Below are positions 25,224 to 34,710 of a stretch of DNA of 64,000 bases, piece by piece; within the stretch, counting starts at the first letter, position 1; each line of letters starts with the position of its first letter. A program made the translations under genes and the position numbers. The notes beneath the pieces were generated by a model that did no database searches, was not told the DNA's origin, and saw nothing but the letters and a program-made list of their open reading frames with translations. The DNA comes from Alkalihalobacterium sp048323755 (GTDB taxonomy: Bacteria; Bacillota; Bacilli; Bacillales; Bacillaceae_F). The stretch spans positions 1 to 64,000 of the forward strand of contig NZ_JBLWFS010000006.1 of assembly GCF_048323755.1 (NCBI RefSeq). The letters run 5' to 3'.

Positions 25224-26696
25224 ATGACAGCTCTCGAATCAATGCAATTAAACGACATAAAGAAAAAGAATGTTCTTATGTTTGTTACCTTTTCTATTTC
25301 TTTAATTGTCGCAATAGGTAATACAATTACAACCGGAAATAATTATGGAATTTTACATTATTCCATTCAATTAATCGGCTTTGCTATCCTATTTGCTTTA
25401 TTTCAATTTATAATCAAACGTCCTCCATTATTTGCTAAAGTAGCCATCCCTTATATCTATCTATTCGTTATTTTGAACATTTTATTACAAGGGCCAAGCT
25501 TAACCAATGTGATCATCGTATTATTTTTAACTCTTATTTCTGCTATGCACTTTAACCGTACTTTATTCGCAATTGGATATGTATTAGGGTTTATTGCGAT
25601 CGTTCTTTCACTCACCCTTGATCAAAATACTTCGGAACTCATTCATTCTAGTTACGTGACTGCTATTTTAGTATATATCTTATCCGGGATTGTGCTTGGT
25701 GTCCTTATCTATTTAAATCAAAAACAATTTATGCAACTACAAGATTTTATTACTCAGGCTGAAGAAGATAGTCGTAAAAAAGAAGAACAAAAAAATAAAC
25801 TAGAAGTAAGCGTTACTGGCATTATCGGTGACGTGCAAAAAGTAAATGATCAAGTAAGAAACAGTTTACAATCGCAAGACGAAATTCGCTTAGCTATTAA
25901 TGAGCTTGCCTCAGGAAGTACTACGCAATCGGAACAAATAAACGATATTTCCGAAAATGCTTTTACCACAAAAGAAAAGATGGAAGAGTTACATAACGTC
26001 TCGACGGATCTTTCGGATGCATCTAAACACTCGAGCACGATTGCTAACAAAGGACATCATCAAGTGTTAGAACTTAACCAGGATATGAAACAACTTGAAC
26101 AAATTATCGAAAAGTTAAATCATACGTTTACCGTCCTAACTAAAACAATAGAAGAAACGAATACTTTTACAGGTACTATTCAAGAAATCTCAGAGCAAAC
26201 CAACTTACTTGCTTTAAATGCATCAATTGAAGCAGCTCGAGCTGGTGAAGCTGGCAAAGGATTTTCAGTCGTAGCACAAGAAATACGAAAACTAGCTGAA
26301 TTAAGTAGAAATACAACAGATAAAATCAACCTTAATCTTTCTCAATTAAATAATAGTAATTCTGAAGCATTAGATAGAATGAAAGAAAGCAGTAATTTTA
26401 TCGGCAAAGGTCTGCAATCGACAGAAGATGTCACAACCTCTCTTGGATCAATGAAAGAATTGTTAGAGTCCTTAGACGGAAAAGTTCATTTCTTGACGAC
26501 ACTAGCAGTGGATGTAAAACAACGATCGACCAATGTTGAAACTTCAACAAACGAATTAGCGGCGATTATTGAAGAATCTTCAGCTAGTTTAGAAGAAATG
26601 ACAGCAACAATAGAAAATCTCACAAACGATAATCACTCGATTGCACACCTCATGGAAGAGACATCTAAGAAAGCTACACAAATATTAAATTCTTAA
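25224..26696 (+). CDS. Methyl-accepting chemotaxis protein without extracellular sensor
   Basis: The 490-residue receptor has about six membrane helices in residues 14-165 with only short loops, then a coiled-coil signalling domain. The signalling tip EQTNLLALNASIEAARAGE is intact, so it should couple to CheA/CheW. There is no extracellular ligand-binding domain and no clear HAMP domain; sensing may occur in the membrane or within the helical bundle. GGAGG precedes the ATG and a perfect terminator follows. No other chemotaxis genes are in the window. Confidence 0.9.
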   Translation: MTALESMQLNDIKKKNVLMFVTFSISLIVAIGNTITTGNNYGILHYSIQLIGFAILFALFQFIIKRPPLFAKVAIPYIYLFVILNILLQGPSLTNVIIVLFLTLISAMHFNRTLFAIGYVLGFIAIVLSLTLDQNTSELIHSSYVTAILVYILSGIVLGVLIYLNQKQFMQLQDFITQAEEDSRKKEEQKNKLEVSVTGIIGDVQKVNDQVRNSLQSQDEIRLAINELASGSTTQSEQINDISENAFTTKEKMEELHNVSTDLSDASKHSSTIANKGHHQVLELNQDMKQLEQIIEKLNHTFTVLTKTIEETNTFTGTIQEISEQTNLLALNASIEAARAGEAGKGFSVVAQEIRKLAELSRNTTDKINLNLSQLNNSNSEALDRMKESSNFIGKGLQSTEDVTTSLGSMKELLESLDGKVHFLTTLAVDVKQRSTNVETSTNELAAIIEESSASLEEMTATIENLTNDNHSIAHLMEETSKKATQILNS

Positions 26697-26699
26697 CAG

Positions 26700-26738
26700 G
26701 AAGCTTGCACTATATTTTTTAGTGCAAGCTTCTTTTGG
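26700..26738 (+). terminator. Terminator after the chemoreceptor gene
   Basis: Perfect arms GAAGCTTGCACT (26700-26711) and AGTGCAAGCTTC (26721-26732), followed by TTTT. Confidence 0.92.
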
Positions 26739-26883
26739 TTTAATCTTTAACTTACCCATGTTCTCTCCTCTGCAATTCAATATATTGTGACTTCATTTTA
26801 TTTCAAACTCATACATGTTTTCAAAAAAAATTTGGCATCCTATTATTGGTAAAGGAGATTTTTCCATTAAAGGAGGCCGTAAC

Positions 26884-28455
26884 TTGAACAACGAACAAGA
26901 ACAAAACGAAAACAACCAAGCGGATGATATGTTAACGAATAGACAAGGACATCCAGTTACAAACAATCAAGACGTACGAACGGTCGGAAATCGTGGGCCG
27001 ACAACACTTGATAATTATGATTTCCTTGAAAAGGTCAGTCATTTTGACCGGGAACGTACGCCTGAGCGTGTCGTACATGCTCGCGGTGCTGGTGCTCATG
27101 GGTATTTTGAGTCGTACGGTACAGTGACCGGTGAACCGATTTCAAAATATACGCGTGCTAAAGTTTTTACAAATACAGACGTCCAAACTCCTGTTTTTGT
27201 CCGGTTCTCTACTGTTGTGCACGGTGGACATTCCCCAGAAACATTAAGAGATCCTCGCGGGTTTGCGGTTAAGTTTTACACAGAGGATGGCAACTGGGAT
27301 TTAGTAGGCAACAACTTAAAGATTTTCTTTATTCGTGATCCACTGAAATTCCCAGATATGGTTCACTCGTTTAAACCTGACCCGGTAACAAATGTCCAAG
27401 ACCCGGAAAGAATGTTTGACTTTTTATGTCAAACGCCAGAATCGATGCACATGGTTACCTTCCTCTTTTCACCGTGGGGCATCCCTGCCAATTACCGCAA
27501 CATGCAAGGATCTGGTGTCCATGCTTACAAATGGGTGAACGAAGAAGGAAAAGCTGTGTTAGTCAAGTACCACTGGGAGCCAGTCCAAGGAATTAAAAAC
27601 TTGTCTCAAAAAGAAGCGGATCAAATTCAAATGACGGATTTTAACCACGCGACAATGGATTTATATGAAGCCATTGAGCGTGGAGATTATCCGGAATGGG
27701 AGCTGTATGTTCAAATTATGGAAGATGGCGAGCACCCAGAGTTAGACTTTGACCCGCTAGACCCAACAAAGTTATGGTATAAAGAAGATATCCTGTGGCA
27801 CAAAGTCGGTAAAATGGTCTTAAATAAAAACCCTGAGAATTATTTTGCTGAAGTCGAACAAGTCGCTTTCGGTACAGGTGTACTCGTTGACGGGCTAGAC
27901 TTTTCTGATGACAAACTTCTTCAAGGCAGAACGTTCTCCTACTCCGATACGCAGCGTTATCGAGTCGGATCCAACTATTTACAACTACCAATTAACAGAC
28001 CGAAAAAGCATGTTGCTTCCAATCAAGAAGCAGGGCAAATGGATTTCAGAACGGAATTTGGCAAGCACCAAAATCCACATGTCAATTATGAACCTTCCCT
28101 TATTGGCGGATTAAAAGAAGCACAAAATCCTGGTAAAGAACATGAGCCGTATGTAGAAGGCAATGTAAAACGAGAAAAGATTTCTCGTGAAAATAACTTC
28201 GGGCAAGCAGGTGAAACGTACCGCAGATTAAATGATTGGGAACGAGATGAACTCATCTCGAATTTAACAGGGGCCCTTGCTACCTGTCGTAAAGAAATTC
28301 AAGACCGGATGGTAGACATGCTGACTCAATGTGACAAAGATTATGGTAAACGAATTGCTGAAGGTCTTAAAAAAGCCGGTGAACAACAAGATACAAAAGG
28401 TGAAGAGGCTGCTCACCAAGCAGAACAAATGGGTCATCCATCTGATCCATATTAA
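26884..28455 (+). CDS. katX: Monofunctional haem catalase, KatX-like
   Basis: The 523-residue enzyme converts hydrogen peroxide to water and oxygen. The catalytic His is in RVVHARGAGAHGYF, the active-site Asn in VGNNLKIFFIRDP, and the haem-ligand Tyr region in RTFSYSDTQRYRVG. Length and the C-terminal extension resemble B. subtilis KatX, the spore catalase, but this paralogue assignment is tentative. I chose the TTG at 26884 because AAAGGAGG lies 7 bases upstream; the frame is open to an ATG at 26815, but that start lacks a site. A terminator follows. Confidence 0.88.
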   Translation: MNNEQEQNENNQADDMLTNRQGHPVTNNQDVRTVGNRGPTTLDNYDFLEKVSHFDRERTPERVVHARGAGAHGYFESYGTVTGEPISKYTRAKVFTNTDVQTPVFVRFSTVVHGGHSPETLRDPRGFAVKFYTEDGNWDLVGNNLKIFFIRDPLKFPDMVHSFKPDPVTNVQDPERMFDFLCQTPESMHMVTFLFSPWGIPANYRNMQGSGVHAYKWVNEEGKAVLVKYHWEPVQGIKNLSQKEADQIQMTDFNHATMDLYEAIERGDYPEWELYVQIMEDGEHPELDFDPLDPTKLWYKEDILWHKVGKMVLNKNPENYFAEVEQVAFGTGVLVDGLDFSDDKLLQGRTFSYSDTQRYRVGSNYLQLPINRPKKHVASNQEAGQMDFRTEFGKHQNPHVNYEPSLIGGLKEAQNPGKEHEPYVEGNVKREKISRENNFGQAGETYRRLNDWERDELISNLTGALATCRKEIQDRMVDMLTQCDKDYGKRIAEGLKKAGEQQDTKGEEAAHQAEQMGHPSDPY

Positions 28456-28480
28456 GTTGTTCTTTATTCATAAAATAGGA

Positions 28481-28515
28481 AAAGCTGAACATATGATTGT
28501 TCAGCTTTATCTTTT
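28481..28515 (+). terminator. Terminator after catalase
   Basis: Perfect arms AAAGCTGAACA (28481-28491) and TGTTCAGCTTT (28499-28509), then ATCTTTT. Confidence 0.88.
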
Positions 28516-28594
28516 GCAATTTTTCTATTTCATCCATTTACGTGAATAGATATTGCATCAAAAAAAGAAGCAAATAAAATTCCTAAGCAATTTT

Positions 28595-28774
28595 GCGGAC
28601 TCAGAGGCCTTTATATTCAAAGATTCCACCGTTTTTTAGGTGTTTATGGACTCAGTGGACCTTATTTGCTATTAATCTGTGGAAAACCGTAGATATTTTG
28701 CTAGATAACGGCTTCTCAGTCCGTTAAATCGTCAAATCATTGATTTTTTCACAAATAGAGGCCTCTCAGTCCGG
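28595..28774. repeat. Four copies of a short motif in +,+,-,- order (cluster 2)
   Basis: Plus-strand copies at 28595-28613 (GCGGACTCAGAGGCCTTTAT) and 28647-28667 (ATGGACTCAGTGGACCTTAT), minus-strand copies at 28707-28722 (GGACTGAGAAGCCGTT) and 28753-28774 (CCGGACTGAGAGGCCTCTAT). The motif and order match cluster 1 near 13.5 kb. The gap between catalase and the nitrilase gene holds no other recognisable feature. Confidence 0.65.
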
Positions 28775-28891
28775 ATAGCAAAACTAATGGCTAGATCCTG
28801 CAATCAACAAAGTTGAGAGATATGCATCCAACATTATAAAATAAAAACGATAATGAAAAATGGTATACACTTCCTAAAGCGAGCGTACCGA

Positions 28892-29653
28892 TTAGTTTAC
28901 ATACTCAACCTCAAATTTTAAGGAAAGCAGCTCCATATTATCTAAATTCCATTCAAATGTGAGGATCGCCGATTGTTCAGAATGGTGGGAAATGACTCGT
29001 TTCCCATTCACAATGACCGAACTTTCTGCTTTCCAAAAAGAAACATCCTTATCTTCGCCCGTACGGTTACAAACGATTAATGGTAACCCCGTGTCGATCG
29101 ACCTTTGCTCCCACTCCCCGTCCGGTCCGTGCAGTCCAGGCCCCCAAGATGAAGGAGCGACAATCATATGTGCGCCGTTTTCTTTTAAGGTGTCAGCAAT
29201 TCTTTTCGTATAAGCATCTGCACAGATTAATACCCCTACTTTAACATCTCCTATCGAAATCGGCTCTAACACGCTTCCTGGTGTTGACCATCTATCAATT
29301 TTGGCTAGCTTTCGTTGCTTCCCAATGATTTTACCTTCGCCGTTAATAACCAAAACGGAATTAAAAAGAGCACCTTCTTCTGATCTTTCGGCACACCCTA
29401 AAAACACTGTCGTATTTAATGTCTGGATAACATTCATAAAACTTGTCATCCATTCATCAGGCTGTTCATGAATCCAATCCGTCCCAATCAGATGATCAAA
29501 TTGCAGACCGCTAACCGCTAACTCAGGTGTAATCACCCAATCAACGTTTTGAGCCGCAGCTTGTTTCACTGCATTTTCGATCAAAGTACGGTTGTATGTA
29601 AGATCACCGGCTATTGGTAATAGGTGTAATAGCGCAATTTTTATTTTTTTCAC
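28892..29653 (-). CDS. Carbon-nitrogen hydrolase (nitrilase superfamily)
   Basis: The 253-residue protein has the nitrilase-superfamily triad: Glu44 in TPELAVSG, Lys115 in KQRKLAKID and Cys145 in VLICADAYTKR. These enzymes hydrolyse or transfer amides and nitriles; the substrate cannot be inferred. The Cys motif CAD is less usual than C(Y/F/W)D. I chose the GTG at 29653, 8 bases after GGGGAG, which gives the N-terminus KKIKIALLHL. It is a lone gene. Confidence 0.85.
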   Translation of the reverse strand: MKKIKIALLHLLPIAGDLTYNRTLIENAVKQAAAQNVDWVITPELAVSGLQFDHLIGTDWIHEQPDEWMTSFMNVIQTLNTTVFLGCAERSEEGALFNSVLVINGEGKIIGKQRKLAKIDRWSTPGSVLEPISIGDVKVGVLICADAYTKRIADTLKENGAHMIVAPSSWGPGLHGPDGEWEQRSIDTGLPLIVCNRTGEDKDVSFWKAESSVIVNGKRVISHHSEQSAILTFEWNLDNMELLSLKFEVEYVN

Positions 29654-29737
29654 TAAAGCCACTCCCCATTCGCTTTATAATATATCTATCTTTCATTAAA
29701 GCAATCTTTAGACAGCCACTAACAATAGGTCCAAACT

Positions 29738-30382
29738 CTATTTTCTTAACCGCTCAGTAATGACCTCAAGGTTAATATCTTCCGCATGTTCAGTGTCTAA
29801 ACGAATTAGATACCGCCCTTCCTCAGCGTAAAATTGTATCATTCCTTCAGCTTGTGGTGACACTTTGTCTTCCCAAACGACATCGTCTCCTTGTTCAACG
29901 ACTAAGAATAAGTCCCCTTCCCCTACGCTCGTTCGGTAAGGTATACCAACTACCCCTTCTTGAGTAATTTTGACATGATCAACCGTGTAGCTTCCTTTTA
30001 ATGACCCGATCGATACCATTACATGACCGTTCACTTCTGTTTTACTAGCATTTATGGCAAGATTATCTGCAAACAGCAACATCACACTGACAAAAATAAT
30101 CGTGATCCCACCAACGATTCCTGCCAACAGAAAAATACCTCGTTTTCCGAAGCCTGTAAATTTCCGCATCATACTAACGTTTAAACTGTACACGATTCGG
30201 AATAGAACAGGAAATCCAATCGCTATCGCTAAAACCGATAACCACTGTCCACCAACGACAGCCTGCGTGATAAAAAGCAAAAGGACAATCATGTAAAAAA
30301 GAATTCCAGACCAATAACTAAACAGCATAAGCTTACTGTCCTTATAAGGTTGACCAAAAAGCTTTTCTATGATTTGTTGCAA
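29738..30382 (-). CDS. Hypothetical membrane protein with C-terminal soluble domain
   Basis: The 214-residue product has three hydrophobic segments (two in about residues 20-65, a third near 85-110) and then about 100 residues likely outside the membrane, rich in beta-prone sequence (GSYTVDHVKITQEGVVG, DLFLVVEQGDDVVWED). I chose the TTG at 30382, which has AAAGGA 8 bases upstream; the frame is open to an ATG at 30472, but no ribosome binding site precedes that or the ATG at 30442. I do not recognise the family. It is 75 bases downstream of nothing known and upstream of the nitrilase gene on the same strand, so co-transcription is possible. Confidence 0.7.
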   Translation of the reverse strand: MQQIIEKLFGQPYKDSKLMLFSYWSGILFYMIVLLLFITQAVVGGQWLSVLAIAIGFPVLFRIVYSLNVSMMRKFTGFGKRGIFLLAGIVGGITIIFVSVMLLFADNLAINASKTEVNGHVMVSIGSLKGSYTVDHVKITQEGVVGIPYRTSVGEGDLFLVVEQGDDVVWEDKVSPQAEGMIQFYAEEGRYLIRLDTEHAEDINLEVITERLRK

Positions 30383-30574
30383 AAAATCATTCCTTTCTAT
30401 GATACTCCTAATTAATCGCAGTAAGTTAGACCTATTTTTCATAACATAAACTAGCTCATTTTTATATCTCATTAAAACTTTACCATTAACACGCGTTTAA
30501 GTTACAACAATATGATTTTAGGTTTTATGCCCAAGGCCTCCTCCCTTTACTCTATTATTATGGAAAGGGGACCC

Positions 30575-30625
30575 TTAAGCTGCTCTTTTTCTATGCTTTT
30601 GCAGTTTTTTGCCTGCACCACCCAT
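30575..30625 (-). CDS. Candidate 16-residue basic peptide
   Basis: A strong AGGGGGAG site 6 bases upstream of an ATG begins a frame reading MGGAGKKLQKHRKRAA, then stop. Seven of 16 residues are basic. The ribosome binding site is better than that of many genes here, and the intergenic space around it (30383-30836) holds nothing else. It may be a small protein or a leader peptide; no family is known to me. Confidence 0.35.
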   Translation of the reverse strand: MGGAGKKLQKHRKRAA

Positions 30626-30836
30626 GCTATTCTCCCCCTAAGACGGAATATCCTTGTTTCATTTTAATAAATGAAAGCATCTTACCTGTCCTTCACCTAA
30701 CTGCATCTAAGAGTCCTCCGCCTAGCAGTTACAAGTTTAAAAATTATACTCATAAACAACTACTAACGAAAATAAAGTTGTAAAGATGAACAGGAAACGG
30801 TCACAAAATGGCTAACTTAGAGAGGTGATCTCAGAC

Positions 30837-32279
30837 TTGGGAGCGATTAGGGGCAAAGACTATATTAACCGGATTGACCAGCTTAAATCCGACGTTTGGA
30901 TTGACGGAAAACGGGTGGACGGAAAAATTTCTGAGCACCCTGCATTTTGTGGTGTATTAAAAAGTCAAGCTAAGCTTTACGATTTACAACATGACATTTC
31001 CAAAAAAGAGTTGTTGACCTATACATCTCCAACGAGCGGAGAACGGGTTGGTATTTCTTTTATAATGCCTAAAACCAAAAGGGATTTAAAGAAAAGAAGA
31101 ATAATGATTCAAGAGTGGGCAAAGACCAATGCAGGGATGATGGGAAGAAGTCCGGACTACATGAATACGGTATTAGTTTCTTTCTTAGCTTCCAAACATA
31201 TTTTAGAAGATAATGAAAATTGCTTTCCTGAACATTTAATCTCTCTTTACGAACACGCACGAGAGAAAGACCTTTCCTTTACTCATACTTTTATTAATCC
31301 ACAATTTAACCGGGCACCCCTTCATTTTCTCGATGAATTTGAGCACCCTATTGCTGCAAAAGTAATAGATAAAACGAATGAAGGCATTATTATTAAAGGT
31401 GCCAAATTACTTGCTACACAAGGTGGACTGACAGATGAAATCATCGTCTATTCCACACCAAACCCTCTTGATAAATCGTATGCTTTTGCCTTTTCCATTC
31501 CTAGTAATACAAAAGGATTAAAATTCATATGTCGCCAGTCTTTTTGTTCGAGTCAATCGAAATTTAACTATCCATTGTCATCTCGTTTTGAGGAAAATGA
31601 TTCGCTTGTTGTTTTTGATCATGTCCTTGTCCCATGGGAACGAGTATTTTATTACAACAATATACAAGTCGCTAATGCTTTTACGACCAAAGGACCGTTC
31701 ACCCCGTTTGCGCTACATCAAGTAGTGTCTCGCCAAATAGTGAAACTAGAGTTTATTTTAGGGGTAGCACAATTGATTGTTGACTCCATTAATACGAGTG
31801 AGTACCAACATGTTCAGGAAAAAGTATCGGACATCATCATTGCCCTTGAAACGATGAAAGCTTTCCTAATTGCCTCAGAAGTGGAGGCCAAAAATGGGAA
31901 GAATGAAATTATAATTCCCGCAGTAAACCCTTTATACACCGGGATGATTATGTTTCAACGACTTTATCCAAAGCTCACCGAAATCCTTCAACTCCTCGGA
32001 GCAAGTGGAATGATTAATATACCTACGGAGGAAGATTTCGATTCTGAAATCAAGGATGATTTAGATTTATATCTTCAAGCGAAAACAAGGGATGCTAAAG
32101 AACGTGTAAAGCTGTTTCGTCTTGCTTGGGATTTGTGCATGAGTCCATTTGGTACGAGACAAACGTTGTATGAACGATTCTTTTTTGGCGACCCCGTCCG
32201 ACTAACCAGCAGCTTGTTTATTAACTACAACAAAAAACCGATGATTGATAGAGTTGAGCGTTTTTTAGGTGAATACTAG
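30837..32279 (+). CDS. HpaB-family flavin-dependent monooxygenase, YoaI-like
   Basis: The 480-residue protein belongs to the 4-hydroxyphenylacetate 3-monooxygenase oxygenase family, which uses reduced FADH2 to ortho-hydroxylate phenols. Family features are MGRSPDYMNTVLVSFLA near residue 104, the central acyl-CoA dehydrogenase-like fold and the C-terminal WDLCMSPFGTRQTLYERFFFGDP. The closest relative I recall is B. subtilis YoaI. The TTG at 30837 follows AGAGGTGAT by 7 bases and gives the expected N-terminus GAIRGKDYINRID. No flavin reductase (HpaC) gene is nearby, so reduced flavin must come from elsewhere. Confidence 0.88.
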   Translation: MGAIRGKDYINRIDQLKSDVWIDGKRVDGKISEHPAFCGVLKSQAKLYDLQHDISKKELLTYTSPTSGERVGISFIMPKTKRDLKKRRIMIQEWAKTNAGMMGRSPDYMNTVLVSFLASKHILEDNENCFPEHLISLYEHAREKDLSFTHTFINPQFNRAPLHFLDEFEHPIAAKVIDKTNEGIIIKGAKLLATQGGLTDEIIVYSTPNPLDKSYAFAFSIPSNTKGLKFICRQSFCSSQSKFNYPLSSRFEENDSLVVFDHVLVPWERVFYYNNIQVANAFTTKGPFTPFALHQVVSRQIVKLEFILGVAQLIVDSINTSEYQHVQEKVSDIIIALETMKAFLIASEVEAKNGKNEIIIPAVNPLYTGMIMFQRLYPKLTEILQLLGASGMINIPTEEDFDSEIKDDLDLYLQAKTRDAKERVKLFRLAWDLCMSPFGTRQTLYERFFFGDPVRLTSSLFINYNKKPMIDRVERFLGEY

Positions 32280-32327
32280 AAAGCTGAACTAAAACAAAGA
32301 ATTCTCCTTAAATAACCTAACTTAGTT

Positions 32328-32362
32328 GGCTCAGGTACATTCATCTCTACAGATCCTGAGCC
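32328..32362 (+). terminator. Hairpin after the HpaB-family gene
   Basis: Perfect 8-bp arms GGCTCAGG (32328-32335) and CCTGAGCC (32355-32362) with a 19-base loop. No T tract follows, so termination is uncertain. Confidence 0.45.
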
Positions 32363-32418
32363 TTGGCTATTATAAAGTTCATGAGCTCCAACTCTCATAT
32401 GAAACTGATTTCTAAAGA

Positions 32419-32742
32419 CTAAATGTAATGAATGATAAAAAGAATCCAATGAATGATAAAAAATAATAGAGATGAAAGAACAAACAAATTGATACGAAAT
32501 GCAAACACTTCTCTTTTATACACATCATTCCCAAATGACTGTTTAGAAGCCATCACATTAGCATAGTTAGACACTAGGCCACCATTACTAGAAAAAAAGA
32601 TAAATAATGCTAAAAAACCAATGGATGTAAAGAACATCGTATCTAAAAATGTCATATTAATTAGCCTGGCAATCCAAAAAGTTGCACCAAACTGTCCTGC
32701 TAATAAAAGAAGTGTAAGTAAGAGTGTGAATAAATTCCTCAT
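32419..32742 (-). CDS. Hypothetical three-helix membrane protein (107 aa)
   Basis: The protein has three hydrophobic segments (about 4-22, 33-51 and 85-105) and a polar middle (NYANVMASKQSFGNDVYKREV). AAAGGAGG precedes the ATG. It lies 74 bases downstream of another small membrane protein gene on the same strand, so they may form a pair. I do not recognise the family. Confidence 0.75.
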   Translation of the reverse strand: MRNLFTLLLTLLLLAGQFGATFWIARLINMTFLDTMFFTSIGFLALFIFFSSNGGLVSNYANVMASKQSFGNDVYKREVFAFRINLFVLSSLLFFIIHWILFIIHYI

Positions 32743-32816
32743 AACTTCCTCCTTTCACAATAAATTAGCTTCTAGCTAAACTAGAGCTGCATATAATAAA
32801 ATTTGGACGTTTACAC

Positions 32817-33029
32817 CTATCGTTTTCTATTCATTAGAAAAACCAATCCATAGTAAACCACTGCACTCCCGAAGGTAAACACCCGAAACTCCCATAATTT
32901 AGCCGCAGAATATTTTTCTAGATAGAGGCTGGAATCAATAATTGAAGCTAATAGCATTCCACCGAATATGAAAAGACCAATCCAATACATTAATTTTTTC
33001 GTACTCATCGGTTGATTTAATTCGCCCAT
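32817..33029 (-). CDS. Hypothetical two-helix membrane protein (70 aa)
   Basis: The product has helices at about 12-31 and 47-66 with a basic end (NRKR). GAGAGGAG precedes the ATG. It is followed by another small membrane protein gene and preceded by a TPR gene, all on the minus strand. Function unknown. Confidence 0.75.
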   Translation of the reverse strand: MGELNQPMSTKKLMYWIGLFIFGGMLLASIIDSSLYLEKYSAAKLWEFRVFTFGSAVVYYGLVFLMNRKR

Positions 33030-33168
33030 TAATCATTCTCCTCTCAGCCTGGTTTGATATTAGAAATCCATCTTCAAATAGAGAGTAATTCTCACCGTAA
33101 CAACACTCTTCTCCCTATCATTTATCATTCTTTTAAAGTCACTTAAATATAACTAGATTTATGCTTTA

Positions 33169-33663
33169 CTACCAAGTTTCATCCAATTTATCCGAATAAA
33201 AGTAGATCGCTTTTTTATATTTTAATATAGTTTCATCAGCAGTTGTTTCAAGCAAACTTTTTAAAAGTAATTCCATTGCCATTTTATGATCACTCGTATT
33301 GTATAATGTCATTGCATAGAAAGCTTTTATTGCATGATTTGTAGGAAACTCGTTAACCGCTCTTTGGAAAACCCGTTTTGACTTTTCATATTCTCCTAGC
33401 GTTCGATATGTACTTCCTAAACCTAATAACGCCCCTTCTAATGCTTCTCCCGGTAAACCAAGCTCGATTGCTTTTTCATAAAAAGGCACTGCGTCAGCTT
33501 CTTCACCTAAGACATCGTAGCTCCAAGCACATTGGTAGTTCACTTCTGCATTCTCAGGGTGTTCGGTGACTAATTTTAATAGTAATTGATTCGATGCCTT
33601 TAACTGTCCTTCTTTTCTTAATTCAATAGCATTATTTATTTGTTGAATTAGTTGATCATTCAT
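33169..33663 (-). CDS. Tetratricopeptide repeat protein
   Basis: The 164-residue protein is built of about four TPR helix pairs. The clearest repeats are AEVNYQCAWSYDVLGEEADAV followed by PFYEKAIELG, and ALLGLGSTYRTLGEYEKSKR followed by VFQRAVNEFPTN. TPR proteins act as protein-binding scaffolds; the partner is unknown. There is no signal peptide. AAAGGAGAA precedes the ATG. Confidence 0.88.
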   Translation of the reverse strand: MNDQLIQQINNAIELRKEGQLKASNQLLLKLVTEHPENAEVNYQCAWSYDVLGEEADAVPFYEKAIELGLPGEALEGALLGLGSTYRTLGEYEKSKRVFQRAVNEFPTNHAIKAFYAMTLYNTSDHKMAMELLLKSLLETTADETILKYKKAIYFYSDKLDETW

Positions 33664-33977
33664 CTATTATTCTCCTTTATGCTTTGGACTGTTTTAGTCA
33701 TCCTTATTTCTGCCTGAGCCTTCGGGGTCGATCCCGAAATGCTTCATAATCAGATCTTGCCTCACTAAACTTTTTATTGTAGAACTAATAAAATACTGTT
33801 TTATAACGCTTGTTTACCCTTGTATTGTTATACGTATAAGAGGTTTAAGAAGTTTCAAAAAATTTAGGCCTTATTTCAAAGTCTTTCTTCCCTTTAAGAC
33901 GGACATATAATACAATAATTCCATCCAATATTTGGTGTTTGTTCTTTTAATCTACTATTTATGAGGTGTGCTTGGGA
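33664..33977. other. Divergent intergenic region with a perfect hairpin
   Basis: The interval between the TPR and DUF1287 genes holds one perfect 18-base hairpin at 33721-33738 (TTCGGG-GTCGAT-CCCGAA). I saw no small gene or recognisable riboswitch. Both flanking genes would be transcribed from within it. Confidence 0.5.
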
Positions 33978-34676
33978 ATGAAAATGTTAAAAAGATGGCT
34001 TGTCTCGATATCAATTCTTTCAGTTGCCCTGCTCTCGTTTATCTATTTCTTCAAAGGTGGAATTATTCTCGATTCACTCGGCATTCATATGGAGCGTCTT
34101 TTTGTACAAACCGTCAATGTTCATGAGGAATATTCAATGGTTGACCGAAACGGAAATGGTATTCCCGACCCGCTGGATATCGTTTATACCGCTAGAAAAG
34201 AAGTCGAGCAACGGACCCATTATAAAAGTACCTACTATGCTGGGGGTTACCCACCAAATGATGAAGGTGTTTGTACTGATGTCATATGGCGAGGGTTATT
34301 AGGTGCCGATATTATTCTAAAAGATCTTATGGATGAGGATATTGCAGAACATACGGAATTATACCCTCGGGTTGATGGTAAGCCTGATCCGAATATCGAT
34401 TTTCGACGTGTCCCGAATCAATACGCTTTTTTTGAGCGCCATGCTGAGTCTTTGACGACTGAACTCATTCCAGGTGACATTGAGAACTTAAAAGAATGGC
34501 AACCTGGCGATATTGTACTCTTCCTCGAAGGCTATCACCATGTAGGTATTGTTTCCGACAAACGAGCAAAAGACGGAACACCTTATTTAATTCACAATAA
34601 CAGACCCTTTGCGGCCGAAGTTAAACTTTCATCCTTTTCCACCCCAATTGCCGGGCACTATCGGTGGAATTACTAA
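33978..34676 (+). CDS. DUF1287-family protein (YijF-like)
   Basis: The 232-residue protein has an N-terminal hydrophobic segment (residues 8-27) that is a signal anchor or signal peptide, then the DUF1287 domain: DIVYTARKEVEQR, the motif YYAGGYPPNDEGVCTDVIWR with a conserved Cys, PNIDFRRVPNQYAFF, and WQPGDIVLFLEGYHHVGIVS with a conserved His. The Cys-His arrangement recalls NlpC/P60-like cysteine peptidases, but the biochemical role of the family is not known to me. GAGGTG lies 9 bases before the ATG. It is monocistronic. Confidence 0.85.
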   Translation: MKMLKRWLVSISILSVALLSFIYFFKGGIILDSLGIHMERLFVQTVNVHEEYSMVDRNGNGIPDPLDIVYTARKEVEQRTHYKSTYYAGGYPPNDEGVCTDVIWRGLLGADIILKDLMDEDIAEHTELYPRVDGKPDPNIDFRRVPNQYAFFERHAESLTTELIPGDIENLKEWQPGDIVLFLEGYHHVGIVSDKRAKDGTPYLIHNNRPFAAEVKLSSFSTPIAGHYRWNY

Positions 34677-34710
34677 ACTTCAACGAACCTACAGTAACTC
34701 TTCATATCTT

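Noticed and set aside
26815..26883. N-terminal extension of catalase to the upstream ATG
   Set aside because: The extension would contain the AAAGGAGG site that clearly serves the TTG at 26884.
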